Below are positions 1 to 6,060 of a stretch of 6,619 nt of DNA, one piece after another. Position numbers and translations under genes: made by a program. Origin of the DNA: Campylobacteraceae bacterium (lineage in GTDB: Bacteria; Campylobacterota; Campylobacteria; Campylobacterales; Sulfurovaceae); contig JALVPA010000046.1 in the NCBI GenBank assembly GCA_027026055.1, positions 1 to 6,619 on the forward strand, in the 5' to 3' direction. The notes under the pieces are model-generated. The model saw only the letters and a list, made by a program, of their open reading frames with translations. It was not told the DNA's origin and ran no database searches. Positions within the stretch are counted from its first letter, which is position 1, and the number at the start of each line of letters is the position of its first letter.

Positions 1-946
1 AATAGGCGTAGTGGATGTTGGTATTATGCAAATAGAGCTTTTCGGGCTTCGAAAAAATTGCATCGCCGCGCGTTTTGGAGCGTAAGATGGTAAACACCGA
101 TCCCTTATCGAGATAATCGAGATAGCGGTAGAGCGTCTCTCGGTCTATCCCGATTTTTCGACTCAGCTCGGCAATATTGATCTTGTAGGGTTCTGAGAAG
201 CAAATGAGTTTGATCAGTTTTTTAAGATTGACAATATTGTCGTAACGGATGGTGTAGATAGAGGGCAGATCGACTTCGATGACGGTATTGACGACCCTCT
301 CCAAAGCCGACCGATAGAGTGTGGGGTTTTCGAAATAGAAAGGATAGTAACCGTTTTGCAGATACTCGCCCCAAAACTCCAACGGCTTCAGACGGCTACC
401 GAGATCGAGGGCGATCTCCATATGGTGCGCAAAGATATCTTCCAATGAAAAGACGGGAAACGTCTCTTTGGTTTTCATCTCGAGAAACTCACGGTAAGAG
501 AGCCCCTCTACACGATACAGAGCCGCTCTTCGACTAAGATCGGCTTCGCTTTTTTCCAACTGCAGTGCGGATGAGCCCGAAAAGATGACTTGCAGATCCA
601 ACAAATCGTAGATATTTTTGAGTTCCCGTTCAAAATTCGGATATTTGTGGATCTCGTCGATGGCAAGCAGCTTTCCGCCGGTCGCTTCAAACGCTTTGGC
701 AATCTGCAGTAAAGAGCTGTCGGATATCTCTACACTATCGGCGCTAAGATAGAGTTTTTTACCCAGAGGGAGATCGGACATCTTAAGATGTTGCAAGATA
801 AAGGTCGTTTTACCTACGCCTCGCGGTCCGATAATGCCGGTGAGTTTACCGGAAAGATCGATGCGATGGGCAAAATAGCGATAAAAATCGGTTTGTACAC
901 CGGAGAGAAGACGGATAAAATTTTCTTTTAAAACATCCAAAATCAT
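1..946 (-). CDS. AAA_14/DUF4143-type P-loop ATPase, 3' end beyond the window
   Basis: About 315 codons are present and the frame is still open at base 1, so the C-terminus is missing. Residues 40-48 read GPRGVGKTT, a Walker A P-loop. LLAIDEIHKYP (about 93-103) is a Walker B followed by the histidine usual in this family. VIFSGSSALQL (about 120-130) fits sensor 1, followed by DLSRRA and GLSYREFL. Residues from about 205 on (PFYFENP, a helix-turn-helix-like stretch, then KLYLHNTNIHYAY) match the DUF4143 half. The family is a cytosolic ATPase of unsettled role with patchy distribution, often seen among accessory genes. The ATG at 946 is the first start after an in-frame TAG two codons upstream and leaves the P-loop at the usual depth. 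No Shine-Dalgarno precedes it, and a -10 box ends 5 nt upstream, suggesting leaderless mRNA. Family assignment is firm; function is not. Confidence 0.9.
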   Translation of the reverse strand, partial: MILDVLKENFIRLLSGVQTDFYRYFAHRIDLSGKLTGIIGPRGVGKTTFILQHLKMSDLPLGKKLYLSADSVEISDSSLLQIAKAFEATGGKLLAIDEIHKYPNFERELKNIYDLLDLQVIFSGSSALQLEKSEADLSRRAALYRVEGLSYREFLEMKTKETFPVFSLEDIFAHHMEIALDLGSRLKPLEFWGEYLQNGYYPFYFENPTLYRSALERVVNTVIEVDLPSIYTIRYDNIVNLKKLIKLICFSEPYKINIAELSRKIGIDRETLYRYLDYLDKGSVFTILRSKTRGDAIFSKPEKLYLHNTNIHYAY

Positions 947-951
947 ACGCT

Positions 952-981
952 ATTGTAGCATTTTGTCGATTAGAACCTCAA
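952..981 (-). promoter_or_regulatory. Sigma70-like promoter of the DUF4143 ATPase, predicted leaderless start
   Basis: On the minus strand TTGAGG (976-981) and TACAAT (952-957) are 18 bp apart. The -10 is extended by TG (TGCTACAAT, 952-960). Only 5 nt separate the -10 from the ATG at 946, so transcription would begin at or within a base or two of the start codon. This is read from consensus only. Confidence 0.55.
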
Positions 982-987
982 TAATTG

Positions 988-993
988 TATAAT
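988..993 (+). promoter_or_regulatory. Consensus -10 box facing the thiamine-binding gene (possible antisense promoter)
   Basis: TATAAT occurs on the plus strand with only a weak -35 candidate (TTGTCG, 963-968, 19 bp away). Transcription would start near base 1000, inside the palindrome, and run antisense to the gene at 1023-1337. There is no plus-strand gene downstream. The box may be chance in an AT-rich spacer. Confidence 0.25.
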
Positions 994-996
994 GTT

Positions 997-1014
997 TGTA
1001 GGATATATCCTACA
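997..1014. promoter_or_regulatory. 18-bp perfect palindrome, candidate operator
   Basis: TGTAGGATATATCCTACA is perfectly self-complementary. It lies 8 nt past the stop of the thiamine-binding gene and about 15 bp upstream of the -35 of the ATPase promoter. It also covers the expected start point of a plus-strand TATAAT at 988-993. As RNA it could form a 7-bp stem with a UAUA loop, but no U-run follows on the minus strand, so it is a poor terminator for the upstream operon. An operator for a dimeric repressor or activator is the better reading; the regulator is unknown. Confidence 0.5.
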
Positions 1015-1022
1015 TTTTACCA

Positions 1023-1337
1023 TTATGTCGCTACCGCTCTGCCGAGTTTCTTTTCGACCGAGGCGACTTTTTTGCCCAAGCGTCCGACGGGACCTTCGCG
1101 CCAGTCGATCTTGATGTTACAATAGACCCTACCGCAGCTTTGTTGCAAGAGTCGGTAGGCTTCATCGATCAGCGCCAACGCTTCGCCCGTCGTTTCGGTC
1201 TCGATAATGGTGCCCATCGGCGTCATCTTATACGCAACGCCGCTTTTGTCGATAAGGTCGATCACTTGCGCGACATAGGCGCTTTTGCTCTGTGTTTTTT
1301 CGGTCGGGAACATAGCAAACTCTACCAGCGCACTCAT
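1023..1337 (-). CDS. MTH1187/UPF0045 family thiamine-binding-like protein
   Basis: This 104-residue protein has the length and pattern of the MTH1187/YkoF-like family (PF01910): an N-terminal strand MSALVEFAMFPTE, the signature SGVAYKMTPMGTIIE at 32-46, and a second strand RVYCNIKIDWRE. Family members are small ferredoxin-like-fold proteins that form tetramers; some bind thiamine or related pyrimidines. They have no catalytic motif, and none is visible here. There is no signal peptide, so it should be cytosolic. Its ATG overlaps the stop of the upstream DUF1566 gene in ATGA (1334-1337), with GAGGGGG at 1344-1350 as ribosome binding site, so it is translationally coupled to an exported protein. 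No thiamine-synthesis or transport gene lies nearby, so the ligand is inferred from the family only. Confidence 0.9.
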   Translation of the reverse strand: MSALVEFAMFPTEKTQSKSAYVAQVIDLIDKSGVAYKMTPMGTIIETETTGEALALIDEAYRLLQQSCGRVYCNIKIDWREGPVGRLGKKVASVEKKLGRAVAT

Positions 1338-1750
1338 TGTTTACCCCCTCTCACGCATCGTACCGCCAACACTCTATCTTTGCGCGAATGCTCCGCCTCG
1401 CCGTAGCGCATCGAGATATACCATGCCTCTTTTTGCGGTGCGTCGGCAAAAGGGGTCGCCGTCCAAAACCAATCGTCCGAACGTACTTCAAAACCCGCTT
1501 CCAGTGCCGGTCTGTCGCGACTCAAATCGACAATCGTAAAAAGCTCGTAAATACTCGGCAGACGCCAATCGTCGAAACCGTCCAAAACCAAATCGTCGCA
1601 ATAGGCTTTCGCCTCGTCGTAACTTTTCGATATCTCTCCCACGTCGGCATTGTCTTGCCAAACAAGACCGCTCTTTTCATCGAGTTTGGAGGTGGGCTGC
1701 GCCCAAAGTGTCAATATCGTTACCGTCCACAATGCCATAACGCGTCTCAT
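1334..1750 (-). CDS. Exported DUF1566 (Lcl C-terminal-like) domain protein, downstream copy
   Basis: The protein has 138 residues. The frame extends upstream to 1855, but the ATG at 1750 is preferred: AGGAGG (1757-1762) lies 6 nt upstream, the ATG overlaps the previous stop in ATGA, and the protein then begins with a signal peptide (MRRVMALWTVTILTLWA, likely cut before QPT). The mature part is a single DUF1566 domain: GLVWQD near 28-33, DWRLPS at 61-66, YELFTIVD, FWTATPF at about 95-101, and VRCVRGG at the end. Cys51 and Cys132 match cysteines in the upstream paralogue and could form a disulfide. DUF1566 domains occur in secreted and surface proteins, often with adhesive or lectin-like roles, but no activity can be assigned here. 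It is the middle gene of the coupled trio. Confidence 0.88.
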   Translation of the reverse strand: MRRVMALWTVTILTLWAQPTSKLDEKSGLVWQDNADVGEISKSYDEAKAYCDDLVLDGFDDWRLPSIYELFTIVDLSRDRPALEAGFEVRSDDWFWTATPFADAPQKEAWYISMRYGEAEHSRKDRVLAVRCVRGGKQ

Positions 1751-2187
1751 TTTACACCTCCTCTCGGTTCGACAATCTCTTTGACGCATCTTACCGCATG
1801 GTTGGTACGTTTGTAGCTGTAATAGGTCTCTCCCGTACGAAAATCGATCGTCCACGCGCGGTCGAAGTTGGCGGAAAAGGGCGTCGCGCTCCAGTAGCTC
1901 TCTTCCGCCGTATATTCGAACGGTGCGATCACGGCGGGACGGCTTTTGGCGTAATCGACAATAGAGAGCAGTTCTTCAAATGATGGCAATCGCCACCCCG
2001 TCATCCCGTCGAGTTGCAATCGTTCGCAGCGTCGACGCGCATCCTTCCAATCCTCCGAGCTCTTCGCCGACGCGGGCGTATCCTCCCAGTAGATACCGTT
2101 ACGCGTATCTTTCACCACGGCCGAAGAGGCCGAAAGCACACCCGTTACTACCGTCACTGCCATAAATATCTTTGTCGATTTGCACAT
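1747..2187 (-). CDS. Exported DUF1566 (Lcl C-terminal-like) domain protein, upstream copy
   Basis: The protein has 146 residues from the ATG at 2187. An in-frame ATG at 2211 is rejected because AAGGAG (2195-2200) sits 7 nt before 2187 and the -10 box overlaps the 2211 codon. The N-terminus (MCKSTKIFMAVTVVTGVLSASSA) is a type I signal peptide; the Cys at position 2 is not a lipobox. The DUF1566 pattern follows: GIYWED at 31-36, GWRLPS at 64-69, EELLSIVD, YWSATPF at 98-104, an AWTIDFRTGE strand, and HAVRCVK. Cys54 and Cys134 are shared with the downstream copy. It is probably periplasmic or surface-exposed; ligand unknown. It is first in the operon and overlaps the next gene by ATGA at 1747-1750. 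Confidence 0.88.
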   Translation of the reverse strand: MCKSTKIFMAVTVVTGVLSASSAVVKDTRNGIYWEDTPASAKSSEDWKDARRRCERLQLDGMTGWRLPSFEELLSIVDYAKSRPAVIAPFEYTAEESYWSATPFSANFDRAWTIDFRTGETYYSYKRTNHAVRCVKEIVEPRGGVK

Positions 2188-2194
2188 TGTCTCG

Positions 2195-2200
2195 CTCCTT
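2195..2200 (-). promoter_or_regulatory. Ribosome binding site fixing the start of the upstream DUF1566 gene
   Basis: AAGGAG on the minus strand, 7 nt before the ATG at 2187. It decides for this start over the in-frame ATG at 2211, which has no such site. Confidence 0.75.
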
Positions 2201-2209
2201 TGTCGTTTC

Positions 2210-2218
2210 ATTATAGCA
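2210..2218 (-). promoter_or_regulatory. Extended -10 promoter of the DUF1566 operon
   Basis: TGCTATAAT on the minus strand is a perfect -10 hexamer with the TGn extension. No good -35 is visible at 17 bp, which is usual for Campylobacterota promoters. The box lies in the 36-nt gap after the mutS7 stop and gives a leader of roughly 15 nt before the ATG at 2187. Confidence 0.65.
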
Positions 2219-2223
2219 CAACC

Positions 2224-5154
2224 CTATTCGCGTACCTCGTAGTGAAGTTTCAACCCCTCTTCCGTCATGACAAAACCCGAAATAAAAATCTTGCCGTCGT
2301 GCACCATTTTGTGATGTTTGGCGCAAAGGGGGATGAGATTGTATTTGTGGTTTTTGCGCACATGATCGATATAGCCTTTTTCATCCGCCAGATGTTGCGG
2401 TCGGATGTGGTGCACCTCTTCGACTTTCTCGTTGCACAACGCGCATTTGGTAAGATAGAGTTCTTTGTGATAGCGGCTGTTTTTGCGTCGCCTCAACGTT
2501 TTGACGTCGCTCTCCTCTTTTGCCAAAGTATCGCGAATCTCTCGCGCCATGCGCAAAAACTCTTCGTCCATATGCAAAGAGCGCGCAAACTCCAATCCGT
2601 AAAGCGTATCGCCCCTACCCGGCTGTAAGACGCGATTATAGATCAACGTATCGTTTTTTTCGTCGTAGCGAATCCCCAGATGCAAAAAAACCAATGTGTC
2701 GGCTTCCCTCAGCGCTTTGATGTCGCCGAGTTGGTGCAGATGCGTAGCGAAGATAAAATGGGCACGCAGTTTGAGTAGTTTGAGGATCGCTCCGGCGACA
2801 ATCGCCAGCGCCGATTGGGTTTCGGTGCCTTGCGATATTTCGTCGCCGAGTACTAAAGAACGGTTGTCGGCACGGCTAAAGATGTTTTTGAGCTCCAGCA
2901 TCTCCACGGTAAACGTCGAGAGCCCTTTGTAGAGATTGTCTCTGCTGACGATGCGGGTAAAGAGCTTGTCGTACAGCGTAAAGCGCAACTGCGCCGCAGG
3001 TACGAAAAAGCCCGCCTGCGCCATGATGACCGAAAGCCCCACACTCTTCATCAGCGACGATTTGCCCGAAGAGTTGATGCCGTAAAGGAGTATCCCGTCC
3101 ACATCGTTGCCGTTGCTGACGTTGAGTGTGATATGGTTGTGCGTCGTGGCGTTGCTCTCGCCCAAAAAGATATCGTTGGGCACATAAACACCGCGCTCGT
3201 CGTTCGCTTCGATAACGGGATGGCGCAATCCTACCGCCTCGTAGAAGTTACCCTCTTCGATGAGAGGGCGCACCAGGTTCATCTTCGTCGCGCACTTTGC
3301 GTTCGAGACCGCCACGTCCACATCGGCGATAAAGGCGACAAGTTTCTCCAAAAGCAGTGAAAAACGCTTCTCCAAAAGCGCCAAACTCTCCGCATAGCGT
3401 TGCTTGACCAACGAGACCAACTTCACCTGCGCCGCTTCGTAGTTGCGCGTGATCTCTTCGAAAAGGTCGCTATGGAGTTTGACACTGTTTTTGAGTTGTT
3501 TGAAACGAAAATCTTTGAAAAAGTAGTGCGTCCCCTCTATCGTCACGAAACTCTCTTTGAGTCTCTTTTCGATCGTTGCGAAACGGTTTTTCGTCAGTTG
3601 AACATAGTAGCCTTCGCTTTCGAGATAGCCCACACTCGTGTATCGTGTCGATTCGCTAAAGAGTTTGTCTTGCTCGAAAAGCCTTTCGATATGCTCTACG
3701 ACGCGATCGAGTTTGGCAAGCTCGTCTCGCTGTTTGGCGACAATCGCGTCGATCATCGGATAGACGCCGTCTTTGAAGAGATTGTCGTCTATCTGCTCGA
3801 TACGGTACTTGGCGCAACGCTCAAGTTCGAAGGTCTCTTCGAGTACGCGCAACATCTCTTTGCTCTCTTCGACAAGCCTCTCCTCGGTTTCTATATCGCA
3901 ACGGTTCGCATCGGCGAAGAGGCGTGTTACCGCTTCGAGCGACATTGCGATATAGGTGAGCTCCACGGGATGAAGTTTGCGCAGTTTGATGCGCCGCAAA
4001 ATGCGTTCGAGATCGTAAATCTGCTTCAAGTGTGTTTCGAAACGGTCGACGTAGGGCAAGAGCTTTTCGCTCAGATCGTAACGCGCTTCGAGAATGTCAC
4101 GGTCGCAAACGGGATTGAGCAGTCGCTCTTTGAGCAGCCGTTTGCCGAATGCCGTGGAGGTCTTGTCGATCAACTCCAACAGCGTTACCTCGGAGGGATC
4201 GCGCGAGATGACGGAGAGCTGTTCCAAGGCATTGTTTCCGATATACATGTAGCGGCTGTCGCCGAGAAATATCGGACGGTTCATCTTTTCGACGATGGTT
4301 TCGTCGTGTTCGATGATGAAATCGATCAAAATTGCCAGCGCTTCGGTCGTGTAGGGGTAGCGTTCGAGATCGAGATACTCGATGGGAGTCAAAAAGGAGT
4401 TGATCTCGAAGATGCGTTTGAATAGCGCGTTTTGGTAAGCGACTTTGCAACGTTTGGTATTGAAAGTCGTCGAAAAGGTCCCCAACTCCAGATAACGAGA
4501 CAGCCACTCTTTGTCTATCGTGTCGTCTTCGAGTGTCACGATCACCTCGGAGGTGTTGTAGCTTTGCAGCAACGAAAAGGCTTCATCCAGCGCATAGGTT
4601 TTGTCCTCGCGTCCCGAGTGAAGTTCATTGCAAACGGTCTTGCCCGTCGTAACGTCGATGGCGGCATAGCCTACGGAGTAGATACCTTGATTTCGATCGA
4701 CAAGAAGCGAAACGATGTTGTTTTCGGTCGGTTCGGTCTGATACTCGAAGTTGGTCCCGGGAGAGACGATATTGGCAATGTAGCGCTTGACATTGGGCAT
4801 CTCTCCTTTTTGACGTACCAGCACCACGGTATACTTTTTGGCGTCGATCAATTTTGCCAAATAGCGATCGATGGAGACCGAAGGCACACCCGCCAACAAA
4901 GGATTGGAGACGGAGTTTTCGAGTATCGCTTTGTTTTTGCGCGTCAGTTGGATGTTGAGCAGTTCGGCGATCTCTTTGGCTTTGCCGATCTTGAGGGTGT
5001 CGTTGTTGACTTCGTAGACTTCGAAAAAGCTGCCGATCTCCATCAATACCAACGTGTCTTTGCCGTAGCGCGCTTCGAAGTGGCGTTGGAGATCGAAGTA
5101 GATTTCGGTGAGGAGTTTGTTTTTTTGCGAAAGTATCTGTGCCGCCGTCTCCAC
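2224..5154 (-). CDS. mutS7: MutS7-type DNA mismatch-repair ATPase with C-terminal HNH nuclease
   Basis: This 976-residue protein has all MutS domains plus an HNH domain. The mismatch-recognition domain (about 20-135) has GSFFEVYE at 41-48, placing Phe43 and Glu45 on the Phe-X-Glu mismatch-reading motif. Connector (about 145-280) and lever/clamp (about 295-610) regions follow. The ATPase domain starts near 640 (GLRHPVIE) with Walker A GINSSGKSS (692-700), STFTVEM (746-752), Walker B LVLGDE (Asp771, Glu772) and FATHLHQL (802-809). A basic linker (RRRKNSR) leads to the HNH: Cys904-X2-Cys907, HHIRPQH (915-921), Asn939, and Cys944 with His947/His948. That order defines MutS7, where the nuclease may replace separate MutL/MutH nicking (family inference). 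Start is GTG with AGAGGG at 5161-5166. All key residues are present, so it looks intact. Confidence 0.95.
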   Translation of the reverse strand: METAAQILSQKNKLLTEIYFDLQRHFEARYGKDTLVLMEIGSFFEVYEVNNDTLKIGKAKEIAELLNIQLTRKNKAILENSVSNPLLAGVPSVSIDRYLAKLIDAKKYTVVLVRQKGEMPNVKRYIANIVSPGTNFEYQTEPTENNIVSLLVDRNQGIYSVGYAAIDVTTGKTVCNELHSGREDKTYALDEAFSLLQSYNTSEVIVTLEDDTIDKEWLSRYLELGTFSTTFNTKRCKVAYQNALFKRIFEINSFLTPIEYLDLERYPYTTEALAILIDFIIEHDETIVEKMNRPIFLGDSRYMYIGNNALEQLSVISRDPSEVTLLELIDKTSTAFGKRLLKERLLNPVCDRDILEARYDLSEKLLPYVDRFETHLKQIYDLERILRRIKLRKLHPVELTYIAMSLEAVTRLFADANRCDIETEERLVEESKEMLRVLEETFELERCAKYRIEQIDDNLFKDGVYPMIDAIVAKQRDELAKLDRVVEHIERLFEQDKLFSESTRYTSVGYLESEGYYVQLTKNRFATIEKRLKESFVTIEGTHYFFKDFRFKQLKNSVKLHSDLFEEITRNYEAAQVKLVSLVKQRYAESLALLEKRFSLLLEKLVAFIADVDVAVSNAKCATKMNLVRPLIEEGNFYEAVGLRHPVIEANDERGVYVPNDIFLGESNATTHNHITLNVSNGNDVDGILLYGINSSGKSSLMKSVGLSVIMAQAGFFVPAAQLRFTLYDKLFTRIVSRDNLYKGLSTFTVEMLELKNIFSRADNRSLVLGDEISQGTETQSALAIVAGAILKLLKLRAHFIFATHLHQLGDIKALREADTLVFLHLGIRYDEKNDTLIYNRVLQPGRGDTLYGLEFARSLHMDEEFLRMAREIRDTLAKEESDVKTLRRRKNSRYHKELYLTKCALCNEKVEEVHHIRPQHLADEKGYIDHVRKNHKYNLIPLCAKHHKMVHDGKIFISGFVMTEEGLKLHYEVRE

Positions 5155-5181
5155 GCTTGTCCCTCTTGTAAAATCGCGAAG

Positions 5182-5190
5182 ATTGTAGCA
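5182..5190 (-). promoter_or_regulatory. Extended -10 promoter of mutS7
   Basis: TGCTACAAT on the minus strand, in the 72-nt gap between the repeat-protein stop and the mutS7 GTG. The predicted leader is about 20 nt and contains the ribosome binding site at 5161-5166. No convincing -35 is seen. It suggests mutS7 can be transcribed independently of the gene upstream. Confidence 0.55.
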
Positions 5191-5226
5191 CGAAAGGCGT
5201 TAAGGCGGGGTAAACCCGTCAAGGAG

Positions 5227-6006
5227 TTACCACCCTTCGGAGATACCGACGATACGCCATCCCTCTTTCCAACGACGCCAAATCATCTCGCCCAGCGCAC
5301 CCCAACCGTTGGCAAGATCGTACGCCTGCGCATCGTAGCGTTTCGTTTTGGTAAACGTCCCTACCCAGTCGCCGAAGCCGTAATGCAGATCGGTCAAATA
5401 ATAGCCTTCGCGCCACCTCTGTTGCATCAGTCGATCAAACTGCGCCCAAGTACGCGTACGCTCGATCGTTTGTATCGGTGCGTGTTTCTTTTTGATCATC
5501 GTCGCGATCCAGTGCCCTTCGTAGTAGCGAACGAAATCTATCACGTACCCTTCCCGCCACATCGCTACGATCTTTTTGCCCATCCGATCGAAGTGATCCT
5601 CGATAATCAGTTTCGGCACCGGCTTGCCTTTGGCAAAAATTCCGACAAAAACCCCTTCGCCGTAAGCGATCTCTATCGGCGCTTCTCCCTCGGCAATCTT
5701 ACGGCGCAATAGTTTGAAAAACACTTCTCGATCGCCGCGTACGGCATAACTTTGTCCTCGCATACCCGTATCTTTTTCAAAGACCGCCGCCCAACGCGTG
5801 TAGCCTTGCGAAAGCGCGATCAGGTCGTAGCCTTGACGCCATCGTTTTTCGATGGCGCTCGCCATTTCTTCCCACTCTTTCGTCACTTCGTAGGCTTGCG
5901 CATGTTTGGGAATCCCTTGCGCATAATAGACCACCCACTTGTGCGCCGCCGACACAAATCCGTAAGGCAGTAGCCATATCCATACCATCCATAGCCATCG
6001 TCGCAT
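5227..6006 (-). CDS. Exported protein of five tandem ~48-residue aromatic-rich repeats
   Basis: The protein has 259 residues. The frame opens earlier (ATG at 6060), but AAAGGAGG (6013-6020) is 6 nt before the ATG at 6006, and this start yields a clean signal peptide (MRRWLWMVWIWLLPYGFVSAA). The whole mature chain is five units: 22-69, 70-117, 118-163, 164-211 and 212-259. Each follows roughly W-x-V-x-x-F-x-K, then Q-x-Y, W, and I-x-x-R-W-x-E-G-Y-x-I with a terminal G-Y/G-F. Units 1, 4 and 5 are closest to consensus; 2 and 3 have drifted. The pattern recalls, from memory only, the repeats at the C-terminus of plant MUT9-like kinases (DUF7477). No catalytic motif is visible; a periplasmic binding or scaffold role is a guess. 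It lies 72 nt upstream of mutS7 with separate promoter signals. Confidence 0.85.
   Translation of the reverse strand: MRRWLWMVWIWLLPYGFVSAAHKWVVYYAQGIPKHAQAYEVTKEWEEMASAIEKRWRQGYDLIALSQGYTRWAAVFEKDTGMRGQSYAVRGDREVFFKLLRRKIAEGEAPIEIAYGEGVFVGIFAKGKPVPKLIIEDHFDRMGKKIVAMWREGYVIDFVRYYEGHWIATMIKKKHAPIQTIERTRTWAQFDRLMQQRWREGYYLTDLHYGFGDWVGTFTKTKRYDAQAYDLANGWGALGEMIWRRWKEGWRIVGISEGW
5230..5943 (-). repeat. Five in-frame protein repeats of 48, 48, 46, 48 and 48 residues
   Basis: The repeat units fill the mature protein with no spacer and no leftover residues, and the last unit ends at the stop codon. Shared core in units 1, 3, 4 and 5: RW-[RK]-x-G-[YW] (MW in unit 3), then a hydrophobic strand, then a new unit opening with G-x-W-V/I. 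DNA identity between units is low, so the duplication is old. Confidence 0.8.
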
Positions 6007-6012
6007 CGCACC

Positions 6013-6020
6013 CCTCCTTT
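6013..6020 (-). promoter_or_regulatory. Ribosome binding site fixing the start of the repeat protein
   Basis: AAAGGAGG on the minus strand, 6 nt before the ATG at 6006. The alternative in-frame ATG at 6060 has no comparable site and would bury the signal peptide behind 18 charged residues. Confidence 0.75.
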
Positions 6021-6028
6021 GTCGCTTT

Positions 6029-6034
6029 TTTATA
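6029..6034 (-). promoter_or_regulatory. Candidate -10 box of the repeat-protein gene
   Basis: TATAAA on the minus strand about 22 nt before the ATG at 6006; a loose TTTCAG lies 17 bp upstream of it. The symmetric TATAAT palindrome at 6075-6086 is an alternative, with a leader near 70 nt. Confidence 0.35.
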
Positions 6035-6060
6035 ATCCTACCGCCACCCTCCTGAAACAA

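Noticed and set aside
1751..1855. N-terminal extension of the downstream DUF1566 gene to an ATG at 1855
   Set aside because: It would overlap the upstream gene by over 100 bases and hide a signal peptide; the ATG at 1750 has a strong ribosome binding site and an ATGA overlap.
3400..4425. Plus-strand open frame of 341 codons inside mutS7
   Set aside because: It is antisense to an intact MutS7 with all family motifs, has no domain pattern, and arises because this genome uses few TTA, CTA and TCA codons, which removes stops on the opposite strand.
5200..5220. Hairpin GGCGGG/CCCGTC as a terminator after the repeat protein
   Set aside because: On the minus strand it has a mismatched second pair and no following T-run, so it does not fit an intrinsic terminator for that gene.
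4432..5712. Plus-strand open frame of 426 codons
   Set aside because: It runs antisense across the end of one gene, an intergenic promoter and the start of another. Its composition is what reverse-complementing two real genes gives, and no start signal was found.
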